From: an uncultured Opitutia bacterium
Lineage (GTDB): Bacteria; Verrucomicrobiota; Verrucomicrobiia; Opitutales; UBA953
NCBI GenBank assembly: GCA_903910245.1
Contig: CAIVYX010000196.1
Coordinates: forward strand, 1 to 9,640
Direction of reading: 5' to 3'
DNA: 9,640 nt
Shown: positions 1 through 7,300 of the stretch, piece by piece
How the letters are laid out: each line of letters begins with the position of its first letter
Numbering within the stretch: the first letter of the stretch is position 1
The notes under the pieces: model-generated
Told to the model about the DNA's origin: nothing
What the model saw: only the letters and a program-made list of their open reading frames with translations
Database searches by the model: none
Program-made: the position numbers and the translations under genes

Positions 1-1
1 G

Positions 2-55
2 CCTTACGTCTCGCGCATCAATCCCAAGGGTGTCCATGTCCTCTCCGAGTCCTAA
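2..55 (+). CDS. C-terminal end of an upstream gene (partial, unidentified)
   Basis: An open frame enters from the left edge in the second reading frame and ends at TAA 53-55, giving the tail PYVSRINPKGVHVLSES. The frame has no stop across the visible stretch, and its codons (GTC, CGC, AAG, GAG) fit the genome's style. It overlaps the likely thrC start by 20 bases, the usual geometry of translationally coupled genes. Seventeen residues are too few to identify a family. A neighbouring threonine-pathway gene such as homoserine dehydrogenase or aspartokinase would suit the context, but that is a guess from position only. It could also be a chance open frame. Confidence 0.55.
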   Translation, partial: PYVSRINPKGVHVLSES

Positions 56-1370
56 GTTGGAATTCGTCTCCACCGCCGATGCGTCCTGTCGCGGAAACTT
101 GCGTGACGTGCTGCTTTCGGCCATCCCCTCCAAGGGCGGTCTCTGGGTGCCGACGCATATCCCGCAGATCGCGCCCGACTTTATCGAGCGTTACCGCGAT
201 GCTTCCTATGCCGACCTTGCCGAGGCCGTCGTGGCCCCTTATTTCGCCGAGGTCCTTGGACCCGCGGTCCTTCGTCAGCTTTGTCAGGAAGCCTTTAATT
301 TCCCGGTGCCGCTCGTGCACCCCGAGGGATTCAAGGGCACGCTGGCCGAGCGCATCGCCGTCCTCGAGTTCTTCCATGGTCCGTCCGCGGCCTTCAAGGA
401 TTTTGCGGTCCGTACGCTCGTGCGCGTCACCGCGCGCGTCCTTGGCGATGAGTTCCCGCAGTTGACTGTCCTGGCCGCGACTTCTGGTGATACCGGCGCC
501 GCCGTCACGGAAGCCTGTGCCGGCGTCCCCGGTGTCCGCGCCGTGGTGCTCTATCCGCGTATCGGCGTCAGTGGCGTGCAGGAATCACAGATTGCCCGCG
601 CCCGGCCCGGAGTCGTCGCGCTGTCCGTCGACGGCACGTTCGACGACTGTCAGGCGATGGTGAAGCGTGCGCTCGCCGACGAGTCTCTGCGCCGCCGCCG
701 CCCGCTGCTTACGGCTAACTCCATCAACCCCGTCCGGCTAATCGCGCAGGTTCCGTTCGCCTTCCACGCCAAGCGCCTACTGGCGCCCGGTCGTCGTATG
801 GGCATCGTGGTGCCTTCGGGTAATCTCGGTAACGTCGGTGCCGTGCAGCTCGCTCGCCGCATGGGCCTCGACGTCGCCGCGCTTGTCGCTGCGACCAACA
901 CCAATTCGCCGCTGCCTGATCTGTTCGCTACCGGCGAATATCGTCCGCGCCGCGCCACGCCCACGGCCTCAAATGCCATGGACATTGGCGACCCGAATAA
1001 CCTCAGCCGCCTATTGGCTTGGCGCGAGGGTGGTCCAGCCGTCAGCGCCGTCACCGTCGACGACTATGCGACGCTCGATGCCATGCGCCGCGTCCGGGCG
1101 GCGGGCGGCTATATTCTTTGCCCGCACTCCGCGGTCGGCTGGAAGGCCGCCGAGGATCTGCTGGCCCGCGACGGTTCGAATCTCGACGATGTCGTCGTCT
1201 TTGGCACCGCTCACCCGGCTAAATTTCCAGACGTGCTGCAGGAAGCCTTCGGCGACGCCCACGCCTCGCGTTTTCCGGGTGAACTACCCGCGCCGGCTCC
1301 CATCAAGATTGGCAACGATTTCGAGGCCGTCCGCAAGGTCCTCGAATCTGAAGCCGGTTTCGGTCGCTAA
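36..1370 (+). CDS. thrC: Threonine synthase
   Basis: This is a cytoplasmic PLP enzyme converting O-phosphohomoserine to L-threonine and phosphate, the last step of threonine synthesis. Numbering from ATG 36 (444 residues), the PLP-binding lysine is expected at K121 in HGPSAAFKDFAVRTL. SGDTGAA (150-156), ANSINP (227-232), the phosphate-binding loop SGNLGN (261-266) and SNAMDIGDPNN (312-322) are hallmarks of the bacterial ThrC family, and the N-terminal region with KGGLWVP is also typical. Length is close to that of E. coli-type enzymes. A GTG at 30 is in frame, but ATG 36 is preferred because AAGGG (26-30) sits 5 bases upstream of it; this is one of the few Shine-Dalgarno-like sites in the window. 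The start lies inside the preceding gene, suggesting coupling. The stop is 3 bases from the convergent lipoprotein stop, and no convincing independent terminator follows. All key residues are intact. Confidence 0.97.
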   Translation: MSSPSPKLEFVSTADASCRGNLRDVLLSAIPSKGGLWVPTHIPQIAPDFIERYRDASYADLAEAVVAPYFAEVLGPAVLRQLCQEAFNFPVPLVHPEGFKGTLAERIAVLEFFHGPSAAFKDFAVRTLVRVTARVLGDEFPQLTVLAATSGDTGAAVTEACAGVPGVRAVVLYPRIGVSGVQESQIARARPGVVALSVDGTFDDCQAMVKRALADESLRRRRPLLTANSINPVRLIAQVPFAFHAKRLLAPGRRMGIVVPSGNLGNVGAVQLARRMGLDVAALVAATNTNSPLPDLFATGEYRPRRATPTASNAMDIGDPNNLSRLLAWREGGPAVSAVTVDDYATLDAMRRVRAAGGYILCPHSAVGWKAAEDLLARDGSNLDDVVVFGTAHPAKFPDVLQEAFGDAHASRFPGELPAPAPIKIGNDFEAVRKVLESEAGFGR

Positions 1371-1373
1371 GGC

Positions 1374-1520
1374 TTACTTCGACGAGCTGTCCGGACTCGG
1401 CTTCGCCGCGGACTTCTTAGCGATCGCGGGTTTCTCAGCGGGCGCCTGTTCAATCACGATGATGCAACCCGAGAGGGCGAGGCTGGCGAGGGCGAGCGTG
1501 GCGACGAGGAAGGTCTTCAT
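1374..1520 (-). CDS. Small predicted lipoprotein (48 aa)
   Basis: A 48-residue frame reads on the minus strand from ATG 1520 to TAA 1374. It starts MKTFLVATLALASLALSGC: a lysine, a hydrophobic stretch and a lipobox LSGC with the lipidated cysteine at residue 19. The remaining 29 residues (IIVIEQAPAEKP, then lysine-, alanine-, proline- and serine-rich) look disordered, as in other mini-lipoproteins anchored to a membrane. An in-frame ATG at 1532 would add MLPR; the shorter form gives a cleaner signal peptide. There is no Shine-Dalgarno near either start. The gene lies just past the terminator of the ExbB/ExbD operon, so it should have its own promoter or depend on read-through. It converges with thrC. 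I recognise no family. The alternative is a fortuitous frame, but the lipobox at the right distance makes that less likely. Confidence 0.6.
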   Translation of the reverse strand: MKTFLVATLALASLALSGCIIVIEQAPAEKPAIAKKSAAKPSPDSSSK

Positions 1521-1561
1521 GCGCGGGAGCATGGCACGGCTTGCGGGCTTGGTAAATCCGC

Positions 1562-1591
1562 AAAAAAGAAAGGCCGCCCGAAGGCGGCCTT
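1562..1591 (-). terminator. Rho-independent terminator of the ExbB/ExbD operon
   Basis: A perfect 9-bp inverted repeat (AAGGCCGCC at 1570-1578, GGCGGCCTT at 1583-1591) encloses CGAA, which reads TTCG on the minus strand and makes a C(UUCG)G tetraloop, an exceptionally stable cap. On the minus strand the stem is followed by TCTTTTTTG. It lies 21 bases past the stop of the last ExbD gene, which sets its direction and assignment. Confidence 0.9.
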
Positions 1592-1612
1592 GGCGGACGG
1601 TTCGGCGACCGC

Positions 1613-2056
1613 TTACTCCGTGTCGGACACCGCAAACGTGACGTTCGAGATGTTCGCCTTGGCGAGGCAGTCGAGGACGTTGATTACGCGCTCATAACGG
1701 GCATTCTCTTCGGCCTGGACCGTGATGAGTAACTTCGTCTTGGATTGCTCGGCGGCCTGGCCCATCTGCTTCATCTGATTGTAGAGGTTCTCGAGGAGCT
1801 TGTCTCCGGACGCCCCGACCGGGTCTTCGTTGAGGGTGATTTCGCCAGTCTCACTGACGCCGATGGTGACCTCGTCGGGCAGCTCGGTCTCCTTGGCGGT
1901 CTCGGCGTTGCCGGGCAGTGTAGTTTTCAGCTCATGTTCGACCTTCACCGCGCCAGCCATGACCATGAAGAAGAGCATGATCACGAAGACCACGTCAATC
2001 ATCGGCGCAATCTGGAAGCCAGGGGATGCTTCAGGCTGTTCTGGGCGTTGTTTCAT
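1613..2056 (-). CDS. ExbD/TolR-family proton-channel subunit (second copy)
   Basis: This is a 147-residue inner-membrane protein of the ExbD/TolR family, which works with an ExbB/TolQ pore to couple proton flow to motion in the periplasm. It has a short cytoplasmic N-terminus, one transmembrane helix at about residues 17-36 starting with APMIDVVF, the conserved proton-carrying aspartate at D21, and a periplasmic domain. That domain includes a conserved-looking strand LLITVQA (109-115) and the helix that follows it, typical of ExbD. It begins 3 bases after the preceding ExbD stop and has no Shine-Dalgarno, so translation is probably coupled. It is the last gene before the operon terminator. 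It has an extended, charged linker (about 40-85) and a single cysteine, C130. Sequence alone does not separate ExbD from TolR. The family call is firm; the energised partner is unknown. Confidence 0.95.
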   Translation of the reverse strand: MKQRPEQPEASPGFQIAPMIDVVFVIMLFFMVMAGAVKVEHELKTTLPGNAETAKETELPDEVTIGVSETGEITLNEDPVGASGDKLLENLYNQMKQMGQAAEQSKTKLLITVQAEENARYERVINVLDCLAKANISNVTFAVSDTE

Positions 2057-2059
2057 GGC

Positions 2060-2500
2060 TTATTCTTCGTGGTTGAGGCCGGAGAAGGCGATGTTGTCGA
2101 TGCCGGCTTCGGCACCCCATTCGAGGGCTTTGGAGATATATTTCGCGTGGCACTCCTTGTCGGCCCGGATCAGCAGGCGGTACTTCTCGTTCGTGCCCTT
2201 ACGATCGGCGAGTTCCTTCGCGATGCCTTCTTTGTCGTTCGGATCGATTTCGCGGTCGTCAATCTTGTACTTCGCCTGGCCCGTGGTCTTGTCCCACGCG
2301 ATGTTGATGAGTCCCGCGGCGGCCTTGTCGTCGCGCTTCACGCCATTGGAGGCGACCGGCAGGGAGATATTCTTGTCCACCTTGAGCACCTGCGCCGAGG
2401 TGATGGACATGAAGAAGATGAGCAGCACCAAGAGCACGTCGATCATCGGCGCAACTTGGAACTCTGGTTCCCCTTCTCCGCCTCCTCCTCCGCCTGCCAT
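2060..2500 (-). CDS. ExbD/TolR-family proton-channel subunit (first copy)
   Basis: This is a 146-residue ExbD/TolR-family protein. After a glycine-rich cytoplasmic leader (MAGGGGGGEGEPEF) comes a single transmembrane helix (about 17-37) opening with APMIDVLL. The functional aspartate is D21, exactly the same position as in the downstream paralogue. The periplasmic part holds the strand YRLLIRADKE (107-116), followed by a helix and a final strand with IDNIAFSG (134-141), all typical of ExbD. It shares the membrane motif with its neighbour, but the periplasmic domains diverge clearly, so this is not a recent duplication. It lies 32 bases after the ExbB stop and 3 bases before the second ExbD. 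A Shine-Dalgarno is absent; the leader is A/C-rich and resembles that of exbB. C117 is its only cysteine. Its role is inferred as part of an ExbB-ExbD motor with two kinds of ExbD. Confidence 0.95.
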   Translation of the reverse strand: MAGGGGGGEGEPEFQVAPMIDVLLVLLIFFMSITSAQVLKVDKNISLPVASNGVKRDDKAAAGLINIAWDKTTGQAKYKIDDREIDPNDKEGIAKELADRKGTNEKYRLLIRADKECHAKYISKALEWGAEAGIDNIAFSGLNHEE

Positions 2501-2532
2501 GGCTGTGTTGTTTGGTTAGGGGTGGAAGGGGC

Positions 2533-3321
2533 TTACGACTGGACGTTTGCGGACGCGTTCCAATCGGGCTTGGCGGCGTAGATCTCTTCGTCGCCGACCT
2601 TACGGCCTTCGATTTCTTCGTAGGGGAAGGCGCGGAACAGGCCGGTCACGATTTCCGTGATGTCGTGGATGCCCTTGTTGATGCGGTTCGCCAGGAGGTA
2701 GTAGGAGATGAAGGCCGGAATCGCAATGAAGAGACCCGAGGCGGTCGCCACGAGCACTTCGCCGATTGCTCCGGAGAGCTTGGAGGGGTCGCCCACGCCG
2801 GAAGTGCCGAGGGTCTCGAACGCGCTCATCATACCGGTCACGGTGCCGACCAGGCCAATCATCGGGGTGCAGACGCCGATCACGGACAGGTAGGAGGAAC
2901 GGCCCTTGAGCTCGGCGTTAACGCGGGTGATTTCGGAGATGATGGCTTCTTCGGTCATCGTCTTGCCATCCGGGGTGAAGGCGACGCCAGCGCGGACGAC
3001 GTCGGCGACGGGGGAGCCGGCGGTCTTGGCGAAGGCGTAGGCACCGACGTAGTCACCCTTCTTGAAGAGCTCGCGGAGCTGAGTGACATGGTCGACCGGG
3101 TAGAGCTTGCCGGCGCTCGTACGGATGTAGCCGTCGACGATGAACCAAATCATCGCCACGGAGCAGGCCGTGATCGGGTACATGACCCATCCGCCTTCAA
3201 CGAATAGGTTCCAGAGGGTCTTCTTGTGGACGCCGCCGGCGGCTTCCTGGGCCGAGGCTGCGATGGTCATCAGGCCTAGGAGGACGGCGCTGAAGGAGGT
3301 GGTACGGAGGTTCATCTTCAT
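2533..3321 (-). CDS. ExbB/TolQ/MotA-family proton channel
   Basis: This is the inner-membrane pore subunit of a proton-driven motor. From ATG 3321 it has 262 residues. An N-terminal signal-peptide-like segment (MKMNLRTTSF onward, possible cut after ASA at about residue 24) precedes the ExbB core. TM1 spans about 44-66; a cytoplasmic domain is followed by TM2 containing TPMIGLVGTVTGMM (152-165), then TM3 containing VATASGLFIAIPAF (191-204). The conserved threonines of the GTVxG and VATAxG motifs (T160, T193) are present, as expected for a working channel. The frame stays open to 3378, but that extension overlaps the upstream gene's stop and adds a proline/asparagine-rich leader, so 3321 (or 3315) is preferred because it puts the hydrophobic stretch at the N-terminus. 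No Shine-Dalgarno precedes either start. The two ExbD genes follow directly. Confidence 0.95.
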   Translation of the reverse strand: MKMNLRTTSFSAVLLGLMTIAASAQEAAGGVHKKTLWNLFVEGGWVMYPITACSVAMIWFIVDGYIRTSAGKLYPVDHVTQLRELFKKGDYVGAYAFAKTAGSPVADVVRAGVAFTPDGKTMTEEAIISEITRVNAELKGRSSYLSVIGVCTPMIGLVGTVTGMMSAFETLGTSGVGDPSKLSGAIGEVLVATASGLFIAIPAFISYYLLANRINKGIHDITEIVTGLFRAFPYEEIEGRKVGDEEIYAAKPDWNASANVQS

Positions 3322-3374
3322 GATGATGGGGTGGTGGTTGTTTTTTAGGTTAGGATTTGGAAAGGGGCAAGGAC

Positions 3375-4391
3375 TCACTTGTTGCCTTCGACCTTCTCTT
3401 CGTCAGCGAGCTTAGGCTTGGCCATGATGACGCCATCCGGCAGGGGACCGCCGGCGGCGATCTTCTTCTGGTCGGGCTCGGCCTTGGCACGTTCTTCCTT
3501 AGGAAGCATCTTCTTGGCCTCTTCGGCTTCCTTGGAGACCGGGTAGGAGACGATGATGTCGTAGAGGTAGCGATTGGCTACGGTATCAAGCTTTTGGTCG
3601 CGGAGGGCTGGGCTATCCATACCGCGGAATGAGCGGGCGGCGCCCAGCATGGCCTTCGGCACGATTTCAGTCTCGGAGCCGAAGAAGACTGGAATGCGCA
3701 GGTAGGTGGCCATCGCGGCTTCGTACTTCTTGGAGGCGAAGAGCGAGTTGCCCTTCACGAGGTGGAGCCGGGCCTGGAGTTCGGCGGTATCCGCCTTGGT
3801 CAGCAGTTCCGTGGTCTCCGTTATGACCGCTTCGTGTTCGCCTTTACGGGCGCGCTGCATCAAGCGGGCGAGCTGAATCTGGGTGGCAACTTCGGGAAGC
3901 TTGGCGGCTTCTTCCTTCTCAAAGGCGGTGAGGAAGGCTTCGGTGGCGGCGTCGTTCTCGAGGCGGTCGAGGGCGTCAAGCTTGACCATGGACGCACGGA
4001 CCCACCAAGAGCCGGGGACGTTCTTGATCGGTTCAAAGAATTTGAGCACGGCTTCGACGTTGTCGAGAGCCTTGGCTGGTTCGCCCCGGCTGACGTTGGC
4101 CTGGGCATCCTTGAGGCGGGAGGGTAGGGGCCAAATCACTTCGGTGACTTCGGATAGCTTGCGGGTGAGGGTCACCTCGATGCCGCCGGAGTTACTGACA
4201 CGGACAATCTCTCCTTTGATTACGTTGATCGTACCTTTCTTGGCATCGACGAGCGGCTTGGGCGGGATGGAGCTGTCCATCTTGAAAGGATCGTTGATCT
4301 CCCAGCGTTCGCCTTTGAAGACAAAGGTCTGAGCCGGCGATGAGGCGGCGGCGAGGAGCGCGAGGGCGGGAAGGAGGAGGGAGAGGCGCAT
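3375..4391 (-). CDS. Secreted TPR-like protein of the ExbB/ExbD operon
   Basis: A 338-residue protein with a clear signal peptide (MRLSLLLPALALLAAASSPA, cut near residue 20), so exported to the periplasm. Residues about 24-90 form a small beta-rich segment (FVFKGERW, GTINVIKG, GGIEVTLTR). About 90-300 is alpha-helical with TPR-like helix pairs, for example SRGEPAKALDNVEAVLKFF (101-119), ARLHLVKGNSLFASKKYEAA (207-226) and AMLGAARSF (247-255). The tail from about 290 is lysine/glutamate/proline-rich and probably disordered. It starts 5 bases after the giant TPR gene and ends 53 bases before exbB, so it belongs to the same operon. I do not recognise a named family. TPR proteins beside Tol systems (CpoB is one) suggest a periplasmic partner of the motor, but that is inference. 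No Shine-Dalgarno is visible. Confidence 0.85.
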   Translation of the reverse strand: MRLSLLLPALALLAAASSPAQTFVFKGERWEINDPFKMDSSIPPKPLVDAKKGTINVIKGEIVRVSNSGGIEVTLTRKLSEVTEVIWPLPSRLKDAQANVSRGEPAKALDNVEAVLKFFEPIKNVPGSWWVRASMVKLDALDRLENDAATEAFLTAFEKEEAAKLPEVATQIQLARLMQRARKGEHEAVITETTELLTKADTAELQARLHLVKGNSLFASKKYEAAMATYLRIPVFFGSETEIVPKAMLGAARSFRGMDSPALRDQKLDTVANRYLYDIIVSYPVSKEAEEAKKMLPKEERAKAEPDQKKIAAGGPLPDGVIMAKPKLADEEKVEGNK

Positions 4392-4396
4392 GATAA

Positions 4397-7300
4397 TCAG
4401 AGTCCGAGGAGGAAGGATTTGGCTTCTTGGGCTTCGCGGGTGTCCTTGATGCGGTCCTTCTCGAGCATCTCCTTCAGGAGTACCTTAGCGGCGTCCTTCT
4501 GGTTGAGCTCCGTGGCAAGGATCTTTGCGTTGGAGAAATAGGCCTTCGCAGCCCAGACTTCGTATTTCTTCCAAGTCATGTGGCAGCGGCGGTAGTAGGC
4601 GATGGAGCGGGCATAGCCGTCCTTGGCGTTATCGGGCTCGTTGTTGATGAGGGAGTTGATCGTGACGGTCGTCTTGCTTTCCTCTTTGTCGTCCAGCTTG
4701 ACGGTGAGCGTTGCGGTGAACTCGCCAGCGGTTGCGTAAGTGTGGGTGGGTGTCGGCTCGATCGAAGTCGGGAGCTTGTCGCCGAAGTCCCAGAGATAGC
4801 TCACTTTGCCCTTGTTCGACGGGGCTGCCCCGGTCGAAGTGAATTTCACTGTTAAGGGAGCCGCTCCCGACGTGGGAGATGTTCCTGCCAGCTCTTTCGG
4901 CATATTGGCTAGGTCTGTCCCGTCCTTGGGTTTTTTGATCAGGCTGGGCTTCCCTTCCGCCATCTGGATGGCGTTGCGTTCATGGATTAGGCCAAGCCAG
5001 TAGAGCGAAGCGGCGGTCTTCTCGCCGCGCCACTCCTTGGTGCGAATGATCTCGTCGAAGGCTTTGAAGGCCTCCTCGAGTCGCATGAGCTCGACGAGCG
5101 CCCGGGCGCGGGTGAAGCGGAGGTCGAGCTCCTTCGACATCAGGATGTTGTTGTCGATGGCCTCGTTGCAGAGCGAGAGGGCTTCGGCGTACTTCTTGTT
5201 GGCGAAGGCGATCTCCGCCAGGCCGGCGAAGCCGTAGTCGGCGTATTCCGAGGAGCGGGAATGCTCGAGGATGTAGCCGAAATAATCGGAGGCTTTCTTG
5301 TGGTCGCCTTTCGCAAGGAGGCTGTCGCCGACCATTGCGAGGATGGTCGGGTTGAGCTCCTCCGCCTTGTAGTTGGCGGCAATCTTGGCGAAGTTGGCGG
5401 AGGTCTTCTCGGGTTCGCGGGTAAAGATGGCGAGCTGGCCGAGGGCGAAGAAGCCGCGCGCCTGCGCCACGAGGGATTCGCGGTGGTCATCAAGGCGGAG
5501 CAACTTGGCGAGTTCCTTCTCGGCCTCGGCGCTGGTGTAGGCGCCCGGCTCGGGCTTGGTACCAGCCTTCACGCGCTTAATCTTACGGGAGAGTTTCTCG
5601 GCCAGAAACACGATGAGCTTCTCGGTGCCCTCCTGGGTGCGGTCGTTGATGGATTCGGAGACGGCGTCGGAGAGAATCTTGAGCGCGCGCTTCTTCTGGT
5701 CAGTGATGGAGGCCTGGCGCTTGACTTCCACCTTGGCGAGGTCGCCCTCGAGTTCGGTGGAGAGCTTCCGGACGGACGTCTTGGCGACATCGATTTCGGG
5801 TTGGGTCACGCCCTGCTTGCGTTCGAGTGTGTCGACGGCCTTGCGGGCGTCGGCGAGCTGGGCGCTGAACTTCTTGCGGACCTTCTCGGATTCGGCGGCG
5901 AATTCCGGCATGTCACCCATGCGCTCGGTGGAGCGGATGACCTCGTAGAGGTAGGTCATCGCCTTCGGATCGTTGTGGTTCCAGTCGAAGATCTCCTTGA
6001 AAAGGTCGCGCATGCGCTTGTGTTCACCGCGGCCGGGGAGGAGCTTGCGGAGTTCGCCGAGGACGAATTCCAAGGCCTGAGGATTGGTGCGGGCGCTCTT
6101 GGCGGCAGCCTCGTAGGCGTCGATGGCCTTGTTCGTGACGACCTCCTTCTCTTTTTCTAACTTGGCCTTGATCTCAACGAACTCGGCCTTTTTTGGGGTC
6201 TTGGCGTTGAGGCGGACGTCGCCGTCAGCGTTCTTGACCTTCTTGTCGATCTCGTCGGCGAGGGCGATGTTGGCGTCGCCAATCAGCGTGTAGACCTCGG
6301 GCATCTGGGACATGACCTCCTCCGTGTTGTTCTTGGAGTAATCCTTGAGCCAGTCTTCGCAGAGCTTGATGGTGCCGGGGATATCGCGCGGGCTGGTGCC
6401 GAACTTGACGATGGCCTGGCGGTAGCGGACGTCGGGGATGAACTGGCCCTTCGGGTATTCTTTTTCGTACTTATCAAAGTCCACCTTGGTCTCCTTGTAC
6501 TTGCCCTGAAAGAACGAGCAGAGCGCGTTCATGTAGAGCACCTGCTGGCGGACTGGGGAGCGTTCGTGCTTCTTGAGGAATTCCTCGAACGCCTTCTGGG
6601 CGGGCGCCCAGTCGACCTGCGAGAAGAGGCAGGCGGCGATACGGAAGTCGATCTCTTCGACGACCTCGGGCGTGAGGGTCTTCACGTTGGCCTGGACCCA
6701 CTTGTAGTGGGCGATGGCCTCGGGGTATTCTTCGCGCTCCTGGGAGATGTCGCCGAGAATCAGCGCGATCGAGGAGACCTGTTCATCCTTTGGAAACTTC
6801 GAGATGAACTCCTTGCACTTCGCCTGGGCCTCGTTGTTGCGGCCGATGCGGCGCAGGGCGAGGATGTGGTAGTAGTAGGCTCCGGAGATGCGGCTGAAGC
6901 CGGGGCTGTTGTCGAAGATGTCGAGGAAGGCCACATGGGCCTCCCATGGGCGCTTCAGCTCGAGGAGGCAGAGGCCGATGCGGTAGGAGATGAAAGCATC
7001 GTAGTCCTTGTTGGCGTTGAACTCTTCCTGGATCTTCTTGAACTGCGCGACCTCTTGCTTGATCTTCTCGAGGTTGGCCGCCTGTTCGGGGTTCGGCTTG
7101 GGGAAGTTCTTGGTCAGCGTGTCGACCTCGTTCTGCTTGGCCTCGATGGCGCGACCGAAGGAGCTGCTGAGATTGGCGCGACGCAGCGTACCTTGGTAAT
7201 TGGTGAGGGCCTGACGGTAAAAGTCGGCGCGGAAATTTTCGTCGGCAGCCGTTTCAGCGGCGCCGAAACGCGCGTCACCAATCTCGAGGCGCTGGAAGTT

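Noticed and set aside
838..1641. Plus-strand frame of 267 codons overlapping the 3' half of thrC
   Set aside because: It is out of frame with the certain thrC coding sequence. Its product is arginine/serine/proline-rich, typical of an off-frame reading of GC-rich DNA.
3322..3378. Upstream extension of ExbB to 3378
   Set aside because: It would overlap the upstream stop, add a proline/asparagine/histidine-rich leader before the signal-like segment, and has no ribosome site to support it.
5261..6160. Long plus-strand open frame (299 codons) opposite the giant TPR gene
   Set aside because: It is antisense to a well-supported TPR coding frame. Its translation is rich in L, G, V, E and D, as expected from the complement of K/E/A-rich codons, and has no recognisable motif. 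Similar shadow frames at 1745-2581, 2512-3207 and 6566-7378 were dropped for the same reason.
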